DNA of 64,000 nt, from the NCBI GenBank assembly GCA_000231825.2, contig JH720344.1, positions 292,733 to 356,732 of the forward strand. Direction: 5' to 3'. The notes under the pieces are model-generated. The model had not been told where the DNA came from, did not search any database, and saw nothing but the letters and a program-made list of their open reading frames with translations. Position 1 is the first letter of the stretch; each line of letters begins with the position of its first letter. The stretch is from Tetrahymena elliotti 4EA. Lineage: Eukaryota > Ciliophora > Oligohymenophorea > Hymenostomatida > Tetrahymenidae. Of this stretch, positions 51,828 through 63,462 are shown piece after piece. The position numbers were made by a program, and so were the translations under genes.

Positions 51828-54800
51828 ATGATTACATAGACTTAAAGAAATTAAGCAAGTCATACAGAGGTGGAAGTTAAATTTTTAGAAAGAGTTCCTG
51901 TCGATATTAGTTTTGCAGAAAAGCATGGAGTATATATTTTTTATTATTTTTATCCATTAACTTACGAGATACTTAATTTCTTTTAGATAGCTAAAAGAAT
52001 AGCAAAGCCAGTTTCAGAATGTAAAGAATTTTGCTAATGTTGTGGCTATCCTATTGAAAATTAAGAAATTGGTATGCTTTGTGATAATGAAGAGCTGTCA
52101 TTCTTAGGACCAGGTGTTCCTCTTTATTTTGGTTTTATTAAAGCATCAATTATACTTCTATTTGTGAGTGCTTTAGCTTATTCCATTTATGGAATGATTT
52201 TTAATCATTAAGGTAGTTTCTGTTTTGTTCCCAAAAAAGGTTTAGTACTTCCTAAGGGAGCATGCTTTAAAAATATCTTCAATGAGTACTCTTTAGTCAA
52301 CAGAGTAAATACTTACTATGATAAAAATTCACATTTTATACATTATATAAATTTGAGAAAACTGAAGGATTTATTAATATATATATATATACCAATTATT
52401 TGGTCAATGTAGATACTTTAATTCTTTCTACAAATAATCTAAGCCTGATTTAATTATTAGTCATTCACTGTCTTACATATTTAAGAAAAGTGAATACTAA
52501 TAAATTGTATATTTATCACTTAAAAAAATTATAGACAGTATTATGAAAAAAATTTTGTATAAGTTCATAATAGCTCATTATGATTTTCTCGAATTTAATT
52601 TATCAATAAATTAATTGTTTGCTTCGAAACTCAATTAAATTTTATCTTTTTTCAAATAAAAAAAAGATGGATGACGAAGACAAAGTTAAACACTAAAACT
52701 GGGTAAATTTAGGATTAATAGTAGTACTAGTAATTACATTGCATCTATATAGAAGATAAATGAGAAAAAGTGAGGATTATTTAGATTTTGATTTAATCAG
52801 TCCCAGTGATTTCACAGTTTAATTATCAGGATTACCTCCTAATTTCTAAGAGAATGACATTAGAAAGCTATTAAATGATTGGTGGGATAATTAATCTTAA
52901 TAAACTAAAGACTCTGTAGGTTAATTTGTAATAGAGAAAGTCAATATAGCATATGATGTCAAAGATTACTTGCAAAAAATTAACTAGAGAGATAGACTTA
53001 ATCTACAAATCAGAAAAAATGAATATTATTTAAAAATAAATAAATCATATCCACCTAGTAAAATCTTAAAGATGATAGTTTAATTTTTTTCTTATAAACC
53101 CATTTAAATTAAAAAGAATAACCACCTATTGAAGAATTAAAGGGCTAGAAAAGATAAGTAGATGAAGACATCTCGACTTTAGAAAGAGAAGTTTTTGATG
53201 GAAATTATAATAAAACTACTCCCCATGCCTTTGTCACTTTTAATACAAGAAAAAGTAAAATCTTCGATTGATATTCACCATAAATTAAGACTTATTTATA
53301 TATTTAACTTCCAAAATAAAATAATTTAAAATTATAAATCAAACTATCAATGAATCTCAAAAAATTATTTTAAAAAACTATCAATAATTAATTTTTTATC
53401 TTTTTAAACTAAATCATGGAAATAATAAATATTTAATAGCTCAAAAACTTTTAATACTTTAGAAAACTTGAATTTAAAAATTCTTATTCAGTAGTAGTAA
53501 AAATCTATTAATTTAATTAAGAAAAGAACATTTTAAATTTTTTAATGATTCTATCAAACATTGTTAATTAAATTAACATTGATATTAAAATTTTTAAGTT
53601 TACATTTTGGAATAAATTTGCTCTTTTGATAAATTAAATTTACTAAATTAACAATAGTTATGGATTTTGTTGTTGAAAGCTAGCAAATTTCATATTTACA
53701 AAAATTTTGGCTTAAAATTAAATTGTGTTTTGGTAGTGATATTTATGAAATCTTCAATGTTATTCGTGATGGTAAAACATACATAATTAATGTTTAGAGA
53801 GCTCCTGAACCAACTGATGTAAACTGGGAAAATTGTAGTGCAACAAATTTTTAAAAGGCAAGTAGAAGAATTTTTACATGGCTTTGCACATTAATAATTC
53901 TTGGTATATGCTTCGTATTGATTTATTTGATAAATTAATGGCAAGTAAATAATTCATCAATCTTTTTTGAATATTACAAATAAATAATTTATTCAATTTT
54001 TTTATCTTTTATTAGTATGATGTTAACCAAAATAACAAAAGAAATTCGGATGACGCTTTTGTTAAAGCTTAGCTTATTTTGCTGTCTCTCTTTTCATCTT
54101 TGGCTATTGTTATAATCAACTCCATGCTTGTTATCATCTTAAAATTATTATCATTGTATATTATCAATTTTAATTCAAAAAATTAAATTTACAATACATT
54201 AAAAATAGCGTTGAACTTTAATCAACTGTTACAGACACAAATATTAGTGTGGCAGAGAAGCTAATTATAGTAAGATAGTTTTTTTTCATATCACTCATTA
54301 CTAATAATAAATGAAAATAGGGTTAATTTTGTAACTCAGCTTTAATTACTTTGGTTGTTAACTTCACCATAGATGTTGACTCATTTTGGGGGAGCAGTAA
54401 AAATAATTTAATGATATTAAATTAATTATCTAATTAAAATTATAAAATATTTAGGTGGTATAACTAATGATTTTACTCTTATTGCTTTGTCTAATTGTGT
54501 TGTACCTCCTCTCTTAAGTTATTTCAATCCATACTATTACTTACGTCTTTACAAGAGAAAATAAATAAGAAATGATAAAAATGGGCTTTATAGTTAAGGA
54601 GAAGCACATTCATGGTTTGAGGGTAATCCAGTTGAAATTTCAGTTAAGTATGCAGCTGCCATTAAGACACTCTTAATTATTGGATTTTATACTCCTCTAA
54701 GTCCCTATTTACCTATGTTTGGAATAGTCACTTTGTTCTTTAGTTATCTTGCTGATAAGGTTTTTTTATTTTTAAGTGTTTAACTTTGTTTAATAATCAT

Positions 54801-55991
54801 TTTATTATCTTAGTATGTAATGATTAATCGTTGTGCAAGACCTCATTAGTTAGGAAGTGACTTGAATAAGGAAATGATTGGTAATAATTCTCTCTTCTTA
54901 TTCTTATTATTTTTAAAACAATCTCTCAATTTCTCAATTTTCTTCCAATTAATTTTCAAGATTAAAGTAATATTAAAAATTAAAATTAATCTGATGTTTT
55001 AAATCTAGAATTTGCTGAATATTTCCCATTGAGTATCGCCATAGGAAATTTAGTATGGATGAGAAAATTAGAAATTAAAGATAAAACATCTCTCATTTTA
55101 TAGCTTGTTGCTATTGGAATAAGTGCTTTCAATTTTATTATTCCATCATCTAAATTAAATAAGATGATATTTAAAATTGAAGAATTGGATGATACTTAAC
55201 GTACTGGAAATTACTAGGTTTAGCAATACAATTTTGCTAATGATTATGATCGTTGTAATCCTATCACAAAAGAAAAGGCTATCAAATAATTCTTTTAAGA
55301 ATTAAAAAGTATGATAAATTAATTTTATTTATTATTTTTTTAAAATTTTCTTTATAAATTTAGAAAGAGATGCTAGCAAAGCTGCAGAATTAAAACAATA
55401 GATGCTTTATTAAAATCCAGATAATAAACATTTCCTAAAATCTTTATTCCCAGGATCCCAATTTTAACCAGCTTAAAATAGCCACAATAATTCTGGATAT
55501 GCATAGCAAAATCCTTAAATATAATCTTAAAATGCACTACTTCCTCATCAGATGCCAGGATACGTTTAACCTAATTAATATGATGCAGTAAATTAATATC
55601 AATAGCCTTATCAGGAAACTTTACCCCAAATCGCTAACCCTATGCTTGGAGAATAATATGCAGTAAATCAGTAACCATGTAACAAAATTAAAAGATGTCC
55701 TATTTTTAATATCGTTTATTTTTATAAATAGTTAATGTAGTTGGAGCAATACCACCTTATTAGTAAGCCAATTAAAATTTTCCTCCTTATTCATCAGGAA
55801 ATTAAAATTATCCTCCTCAATAAGCTTATCAGTAGTAATAAATAAATCCTCTTGGAGGATATTAGGGCTATTAATATCCAAACCATGTTCCAATTTAAAA
55901 TAATATGTTTGGATCCCCTGCATAAAATTAGTAAGGATATAATTATTATGATAACACGAATATGGCTCCACATTAAAGCAGATTTGCTTGA
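51828..55991 (+). CDS. OSCA/TMEM63/CSC1-type mechanosensitive ion channel
   Basis: Thirteen exons: 51828-51929, 51987-52304, 52667-53057, 53117-53254, 53658-53944, 54016-54155, 54209-54269, 54321-54396, 54455-54759, 54814-54880, 55009-55308, 55364-55678, 55732-55991, giving 779 residues in frame; most introns are 51-74 nt. Family features in order: first span FIKASIILLFVSALAYSIYG; second span LGLIVVLVITLHL; ISPSDFTVQLSGLP opening the cytosolic RRM-like domain; HAFVTFNTRK; the hallmark RAPEPTDVNWEN; then spans including TWLCTLIILGICFVLIYL, ELQSTVTD with ITLVVNFTID, and FFSYLADKYVMINRCARP. The last 200 residues are Q/P/Y-rich (PPYQQANQNFPPYSSGNQ). Members are cation channels opened by membrane tension or osmotic stress, probably in the plasma or contractile-vacuole membrane here. 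The start is the first in-frame ATG; coding-like sequence continues upstream. The join across the 403-nt intron 53255-53657 is the least certain. Confidence 0.88.
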
Positions 55992-56530
55992 ATTCGCATA
56001 CATAGCTTTTTCATAAAAATTTTAAAACAATTTTGGAAAATAATATCAATATTCATTTATTATTGTAAACATAATTTCTTAATCATCAATCATCTTTATT
56101 TATTTCTAAGTTTTAATGAGTTTTTATCCTTGTTATATCTTTATTTAGAAATAATAATCTTAAAATAAATTAAATTTATTCAATATATTTTTACTATAAT
56201 TTTTATATTATTACACTCATCAAATTTCCTTTTTATTGATTTTTTAAATATTAAAAAATAGATTTTTGATAAAATTTTTTCATAAGGAATTCTGATAATA
56301 ACTTAATAAAACTTTATATAATTAGTGAATTAATTTGGAATACTTTTAGAGAAAATTTAAGATTTTGTAAACTAAAATATTTTTTTTTAACAAGAAATAA
56401 TAAATAAGTTAATTAAAGAAATAATTGTAATTAAAAGTTTAATTTTAACAGATAAATTACAAAATTAAAGAAATTTGATTAATTAATAAACAAGATTATA
56501 TTTTATGACAATATTTTTTATTCTTCAAAA
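55992..56530. other. intergenic region
   Basis: AT-rich 3' flank of the channel gene up to the 25-bp tandem repeat. Nothing recognised. Confidence 0.55.
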
Positions 56531-56629
56531 TTAAGTTGAAATGTATTTTAAATAATTAAGTTGAAATGTATTTTAAATAATTAAGTTGAAATGTATTTTA
56601 AATAATTAAGTTGAAATGTATTTTAAATC
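56531..56629. repeat. 25-bp tandem repeat, four copies
   Basis: Four essentially identical copies of ttaagttgaaatgtatttta plus aataa begin at 56531, 56556, 56581 and 56606. The lack of divergence suggests a recent expansion. It lies just before the much older, diverged satellite. Confidence 0.95.
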
Positions 56630-56729
56630 TATGATATTTTTTAGATGATTTAACAATATGTAATATTTGTCATTTCATTTGTAAATAATAATTTTCTCAA
56701 CATTATAATAATAATATAACAAGTCTTTT

Positions 56730-59700
56730 TACCTTTATTACTTTTGATCTTAATCTTTTATAGCCAATTTTGCCGGTATTGTTGTTACTTCAAAAATAAA
56801 ATAAAAAAAATATTTAATCAAGAAATATTTGAAAGAATGAGAAAATAATAAAAGTTTAAATTATTTCAAAAATCAACTATTAAAAATAAATGAGCAAAAT
56901 AAATATATAGTAAACCAATCCTTTTTTGCAAATGGTCATAAATTTAAGTCTTTATTTATTTTATAATACATAATTAATATTGAAACAATTACTTGAATTT
57001 AAGAGTTAAAGTTTTGAGACTAGAGCATTTTTATAATTCATATCCTAATCTTTAAGAGCCCATTTCACCAATATTAGTACTACTTTTATAAAATTATAAA
57101 AATAAATAAAGAATAGAGAAAGATATTAAAATTTATGAGAAAAATATTAAGTAAAACCATTCCAAATAAGTCTGTAGCTATTAAATTAAAATTTTTACTT
57201 ATTTATTAATTAAAAAATGCATAATTAATATTGAATTACTAATTTTACCCAAGATAGAGTGTCAAAATTTAGAGTTTAGAGCATTTTGCTAAGCTATTTC
57301 CTAGCCCTTATGCCCCCATTTCTTTAATATTATTAGACCTTTTAATAAATTGGAAAAATAAATATTATGTAAAAAAATAATAAAGAACAAGAACAACTTA
57401 AAAATTTTTATTAAATTTGAAAGTAAGAAATAAAAATTAATGGCAAAATAAATACTAATTAAACCCGCAAAAATTACTCAATCTCTCATAAATTAATATC
57501 TTTATTTATTCATTCATTTAAAAAATGCATAATTAATATTGAAAGACTATTTTTACCTGAGTTAAAGAGTCAAAATTTAGAGATTAGAGCAGTTTGCTAA
57601 GCAAGATCCTAATCCTAATGTCCCAATTTCACCAATACTATTTTCCCTTTTAACAAATTACAAAGGTATTTAAAAAAAGAACAATTCAAAAATAAATAAA
57701 AATAATGAGCAAAAAATATTAGTAAACCAACAGAAAAATATTTAGTCAATCAAATATTAAAGTCTTTATTTATTTATTTATTTATTTATAAATGAGTTAT
57801 TAATATTGAAACACTAATTTTACCTAAGGAAAAGACTCAAACTTTTAAGATTAGAGCATTTTGCTAATTCATATCCTAGTTTTTATGCATCCATTTCGCC
57901 AATATTACTTTCCCTTTGAAAAATTACAGAGATAAATATTTTAAAGAATGAGAAAAGCATAAAAATTTGAATTAAATCTGAGAAGAACCAATAAAAATTT
58001 TTGAGCAAAATAAATCAAGTAAGCCAACCATAGCGATTCAAAAATTAAAGTATTTATTTATTCATTCTTTAATTAAAATATACATATTTTAAATTTAAAC
58101 AATATTTTTACTCTAATTCAAGAGTCAGAATTTAGAGATTAGTACATTTTGCTTATCCAGACCCTAATCCTTATGGTTCAGTTTCACCAATCTTATTTTA
58201 ACTATTAAAAATTATAAAATTAATATGATTAAAAATGTTTAAAAGAATTAAAAATAAACATTAAATTTTGATTTTCATCTTGAAAAATATAATTAAAAAA
58301 TATTGAGCAAAACAAATATGCTCAAGAAATTAAAGTCTTTATTTATTTATTCAAAAATGCTTAATTAATATTGAAACATTATTTTTACAATAGGTGAAGT
58401 GTCAAAGTTTAGAGTTTAGAGCATTTTGCTAAGCCATATCCTAATGCTTATGTCCCAATTATACCAATATTATTGTTACTTTGAAAAAATTATAAAAATA
58501 AATATTGCGTAAAGATTAAAAATATGAGAAAAACAAAAAAATTCCAGTTAAATACTACAAATTAATGAGTAAAAATGTCAAGTAAACCAACCAAATAAGT
58601 CAGTCTCTCATAATTTAAATTCTTTCTTATATAAAATAAATAATTAATATTTAAAACACTAATTTTACTATAATTCAAGAGTCAGAATTTAGAGATTAGA
58701 GTATTTTTCTAGCTAGATCCTAATTCCTATGTTCCGATTTCGCCAATGTCATTACTTCTTTAAAAAATAATAAAAAAAGAAATTGAGTAAAGAAATATCT
58801 AAAAGAATTGCAAAAACACACAAATTTTTGTTAAATCTGAAAGCAATGAATAAAAATTAATGAGCAAAATTGCCAAGTAAACTAACCCAAATTAGTTAGT
58901 TGCTTAAATAAAGTTTTTTTTTATTTATTTATTCATAAAAAATTGCATAATTAAAATTAAAAAACTATTTTCACCTGAGATCTAGAGCCAAAGTTTAAAG
59001 ATTAGAGCATTTTGCTAACTCATATCCTAATCCTTTTGTGCCTATTTCACCAATATTATTAGACCTTTTAAAAATTATAAAATAAATATTGAAAAAAAAA
59101 TTTTTTAAAGAATGTGCAAAAACGTAAAAATTAGTATTAGACCTTCAAACCCATATTAGTCAATTAATCAATATTTTAAGCTCAATCATTCAAAAATACA
59201 TTTTAAATATTGAAACATTATTTTACCTTAGATAAAGACTCAAAATTTAGAGATTAGAGCACTTTGCTAACTCATATCCTAATTTTTACACCCCGATTTC
59301 GCCAATAATATTAGACCTTTTAAAAAAATTATGAAAAAAATATTGGATAAAAAGATATTTAAAAGAATGAGGAAAACAAATATCAAGTAAATCAATTAAA
59401 AATAGTCAGTCACTCAAAAATTAAAGTCTTTATTTATTCATTCATTCATTCAAAAACGTATAATTAATCTGTAAACACTAGTTTTAATACAGATAAAAGG
59501 TCAAATTTTAGAGATGAGAACATTTAGCTAAACCAGATCCTAATTCTTATGAGCCCATTTCACTAATATTATTAGACCTTTAGAAATAAAAATGTATTCA
59601 AAATTAAATATTTAAAAGTATGATAAAAACATAAAAATTTGAATTAAATCTGAAATTAACAAATAAAAACTAATGAGCAAAAAAATATCACAAATAAACC

Positions 59701-60420
59701 CTAAATAATCAGTTGCTCAGAAATTAAAGTATTCTTTCATTCATTCAAACATGTATTCCACATATTGAAATACAATTTTTCCCAGAACTTAAGAGTCAAA
59801 ACTTAGAGACTTGTGCACTTTGCTAAGCTAGATCCTAATCCTAATGAATCCTTTTCGCCAATATTACTTTCCCTTTAAAAAAATTATAAAAATAAATTTT
59901 AGAAAAAGAAATATGAAAGAATAAGAAAAACATAAAAGTTTCAGCTTAATCTGCAAACAACAAATAAAAAATTATGAGCAAAAAAATATCTAATAAACCA
60001 ATCTTAATTAGTCTGTATCTCTTAAAAATAAAGTCTTTATTTGTTAAAAACGCATAATTAATATTCAAAAGCTATTTTAACTATAATTCAAGAGTCAAAG
60101 TTTAGAGATTAGAATATTATGCTAACCCAGATCCTAATTCTTATAAGCCTATTTTACTAATATTATTCTTACTTTCAATAAATTATAAAAATAAAGATTG
60201 AATAAAGAATATTTAATAATGAGAAAAACAAAAAAATTTGAATTAAAATTGAACAGCGAATAAAAGTTAATGAGTAAAACTAATATCAAGTAAACCAACA
60301 TAAATTAATCAATGCTCAAAATTTAAAGCTACTATTAATTCAAAACGTCAACAATAAATATTAAAACTATTTTTAGCCTGGCTAAGAGTAAAATTTTGAG
60401 ATTTAATTCTTAATAATTTT
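56730..60420. repeat. diverged satellite array, about 13 units of about 280 bp
   Basis: A core of about 85 bp recurs with starts near 57003, 57257, 57567, 57834, 58122, 58397, 58678, 58985, 59237, 59498, 59792, 60092 and (partial) 60385; spacing is 252-310 bp. The core reads roughly agagtcaaaatttagagatt, then agagcattttgctaa, then a variable catatcctaatccttatg, then a cccatttcaccaatattatt-like end. Between cores each unit has an A-rich stretch, the phrase aatgagcaaaata, a taaaccaac-like motif, taaagtctttatttatt and cataattaatattgaaac. A first truncated unit begins near 56730. There is no open frame in any unit. The core is better conserved than the linkers. Confidence 0.85.
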
Positions 60421-60995
60421 CCCATAAAGCAATATGAAGATTTAAGTATGAAGTAAAATCAAAGCTTAGTAACTTTAAATAGATAAATATTAAAATATTT
60501 GTTAATATTTATAAAATTGAAATACATCATTGTGATCTGTAAAATATTTTATCTTCTATGCCAACATTTATTTATTTAAAAATATTTTTTATTAATATTA
60601 AATTGAATAATGAATGTTATTTCTTAATATAATTAATATGGAAAATTTGATTAATGAATAATGAATGATTGATTTATTTCTTAATATAATTAATATGGAA
60701 AATTTGATTAAAGTAAAATCCCATTCAAAAATCTAGTAATAGTAATTTGGGATTACTATTTTTTTGGGTGAGATATTTATAATTTACATAATTAAAATTT
60801 AAATAAATATTTTTATAATCGAATTTAATTAATAATATTTAAAATTTAAATTTATTTTAAATTAAATAATTTAAATTTTTATATTTTAAAATCCTTTAGA
60901 ATATTTATTTTAAACTTATTAAAGGTGAAAAACATAATATATAAAATAAAGTAAATATGTTTAGTGAGCTTTGTCAAATATTTTATTTTGTAATT
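60421..60995. other. intergenic region with a 38-bp direct repeat
   Basis: AT-rich 3' flank of the ADP-ribosyltransferase gene. The sequence atttcttaatataattaata plus tggaaaatttgatta occurs twice, starting near 60619 and 60676. Confidence 0.6.
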
Positions 60996-63026
60996 TCAAT
61001 TTAATGCTAAATAAATTTTATAAAATAAATCACATTTCTCTATTTTAACTATTTTGTAAGTAACGAAAGGCTGCGTCAAATATTCACTCTCATTTCTTAT
61101 TGAAGCTGATATTTGGCTTATGTATTTAGGCCTAAACTAATATTAAACTGATCCTGATTTATGTTCATAAATGAAGATACACTGTTGGCAATCAGGGAAT
61201 GCATTTTCTTCCATAAAAGTTTTTGCAATAAAAAAATCATTTGTGAATGAGGAGAAAGAAGGTAAGCATATTAATTTATTTGTATCGACGAAATCTTTGT
61301 AATTTTCTAATGGTATTGAAGAACCTCTGTATAATTCTTTAGGGATTCCCTGTTTAATTGATTATTATTCAAGTGAGTCGTCATAAACTTAAAGAGCTTT
61401 AGATAGCATTTCAATTAATGGCATCATCTTACTAATAAGACTTTCATTAAGAGTATTTAGAGTGGTGTTAATTATCTTATAAAAAGAAATATCTTCACCC
61501 ATATCCTCAGTATATAACTTTAAAAGGCCCTATGCAATATGTTATTCATTATCTTAATTTTCTTCATAAATTTTGGAAATTTTACTTAAGAAAAAATGTA
61601 GTTTTAAATCAGATTCAAAGAAATGGATTTATTTTTCATCAATAATTTATTAAACCTCATCAAAAATTTGCTTTAAGTTAATTGATTATGGTTTGTACTC
61701 TAAGAGCGTTTTATTTATGGGTGTAATATACATGGTAATAAGTTTTTTTTTGAAAGAATCTTGAAAAATGAATTGTAAATCCTAAAAATCAATAACACGA
61801 CAAAATTGATTAGGTGAAATTAATTAATCTAAAGCTTTGAGCATTTAATCAGTGTTGTCTGTAACTAATTTAACTAATTTTGATTCATCTTTTTCAAATT
61901 TGGATTTATTATAAATAACAAATATAGACCCTGCATAAATAATAATATTTCTAATTCTTATTTCTTGTTTATGCTATGCTATTTCTTGTTTTATCCATTT
62001 AAACAATTGTTTATCTTCTGGTGAATAATCATTAGCAACTTAGCCACTTAAAATTAGAAAAACAGGTTAGTTATAATAATTTTTGAACTCACATTTGAAC
62101 TTTTCTACATCAGAGTAGAATTAGACCACAATAGAAGGTTAGTACTTTAGCTGTATTTCTTATAAAGCATGCTTATTTTCTAAGTTATTATTTAAGTCAA
62201 CCCAAATGACATATCTTTAAGATTATTCATGGACATGATTATATAAAGATTTTAAATTTTCAGCCACATATTTTAATGTATCTTTGATCTCTTTCATTTT
62301 TTCTTCATTCTCTAATGCTTATATACTATCTAAGCCAATTTTGCTAGTTACATCATCTTTGAATACCTTGAATAAATTCCTAAACTTAATGTAGAGTTAA
62401 TATTAAGTTTCATCACTTAAGTTGATTAAATATGAACTAAATTATCTAAAGAGAGGAGATATTTGAAGTAATTATTCAAATAAAGTCATGGATGACATTG
62501 AATTATTTGACATCGAACCAAGTTTTTTAAATAATTTATCAATTTCCGACTATATTTCTTTCATTTATGCTAAGCTGGCATTCTTTTAATCTTTTATAGC
62601 ATTTTTATTGAATGTAGAATTTGTAAGAAGGTCTAAATTAGAATTATTACTTTCAGAATTATCTAAATATTGATAAAATATTTAATATAAAATGGCTAAT
62701 TCTAAATAACAAATATATTATACCGCTCATAATTTATCTATCTATTTACCTCTGTAAATTGTATTACCTCTATGGGTGCATCCTTTTAAATAGTTTATTT
62801 TTTTATTGCTTCTCTATTTTTTAAGTTTTTGCTTTATAATTATTAATTTAATATCTAATTAGGAGGAGAATCAATTAGAATATTTAATAAAGTATTACTT
62901 TGAAGTATCTGTCTTGTTTAATAAGATTAGGTTTATCTTTAAATAATTACAATCAATAAAAAAGGCATAATCATGATTAAGATATTCTAAAGGAAAAAAT
63001 GAAATATTTTTATTTTATTCCTCCAT
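60996..63026 (-). CDS. ADP-ribosyltransferase (R-S-E type) domain protein
   Basis: The last exon runs from 62701 to the TGA at 60996-60998. A 48-nt intron (62702-62749) containing an in-frame TGA joins it to a small exon (CTHRGNTIYRELAI), and a first exon from ATG 63024-63026 to about 62899 encodes MEEQNKNISFFPLEYLNHD. The exact acceptor of the first intron (near 62810) is uncertain. The product is about 630 residues. The C-terminal 110 residues form a mono-ADP-ribosyltransferase fold: LYRGSS (catalytic Arg), LPSFSSFTND (S-T-S-like strand) and NESEYL (E-x-E, with the catalytic Glu). The E-x-E motif predicts arginine as acceptor. The preceding 450 residues are helical and glutamine-rich with no domain I recognise; there is no signal peptide, so it is probably intracellular. 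A close paralogue follows at 63463. Confidence 0.75.
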
Positions 63027-63462
63027 GTATTTCTTTCATCTTATCATATTTATGACTTACAGAAATCAAACATTTATTTTTCTGATGTTATTTTAAGAAA
63101 AAATTTTTGATAAGGATTTTTTAATTATTTCATTTAATGAGTTTTTGACAAAATAAATTAAATTCAAGTTTGGATTGAAGAATAAGAATAAATAAAAGTA
63201 TAATAGATAGATAAATAATTATTTTATCTTAACAAAATACCTAAAAAAATGAATTTTAGAGAAATAGAATTCAAAAGCAGCATTAAAGATAACAAATTAA
63301 TTGCACAAATAAGTATTTAAAAAGGGAAATATAAGAATTAGTTTATTTTTAATTAATCTATAGTTATTTAAATTGGATAAAAGGAAACAACTTTAATAAT
63401 TATTCTTTTATTTTTTTAAAACCATTTAAGTAGAAGGTTTTTTTGATTTACTTTGTGGTTTA
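63027..63462. other. intergenic region
   Basis: AT-rich spacer between the two ADP-ribosyltransferase genes. Nothing recognised. Confidence 0.55.

Noticed and set aside
56730..60420. Satellite core as a tRNA-derived element
   Set aside because: No A/B boxes or cloverleaf can be drawn from the core consensus.
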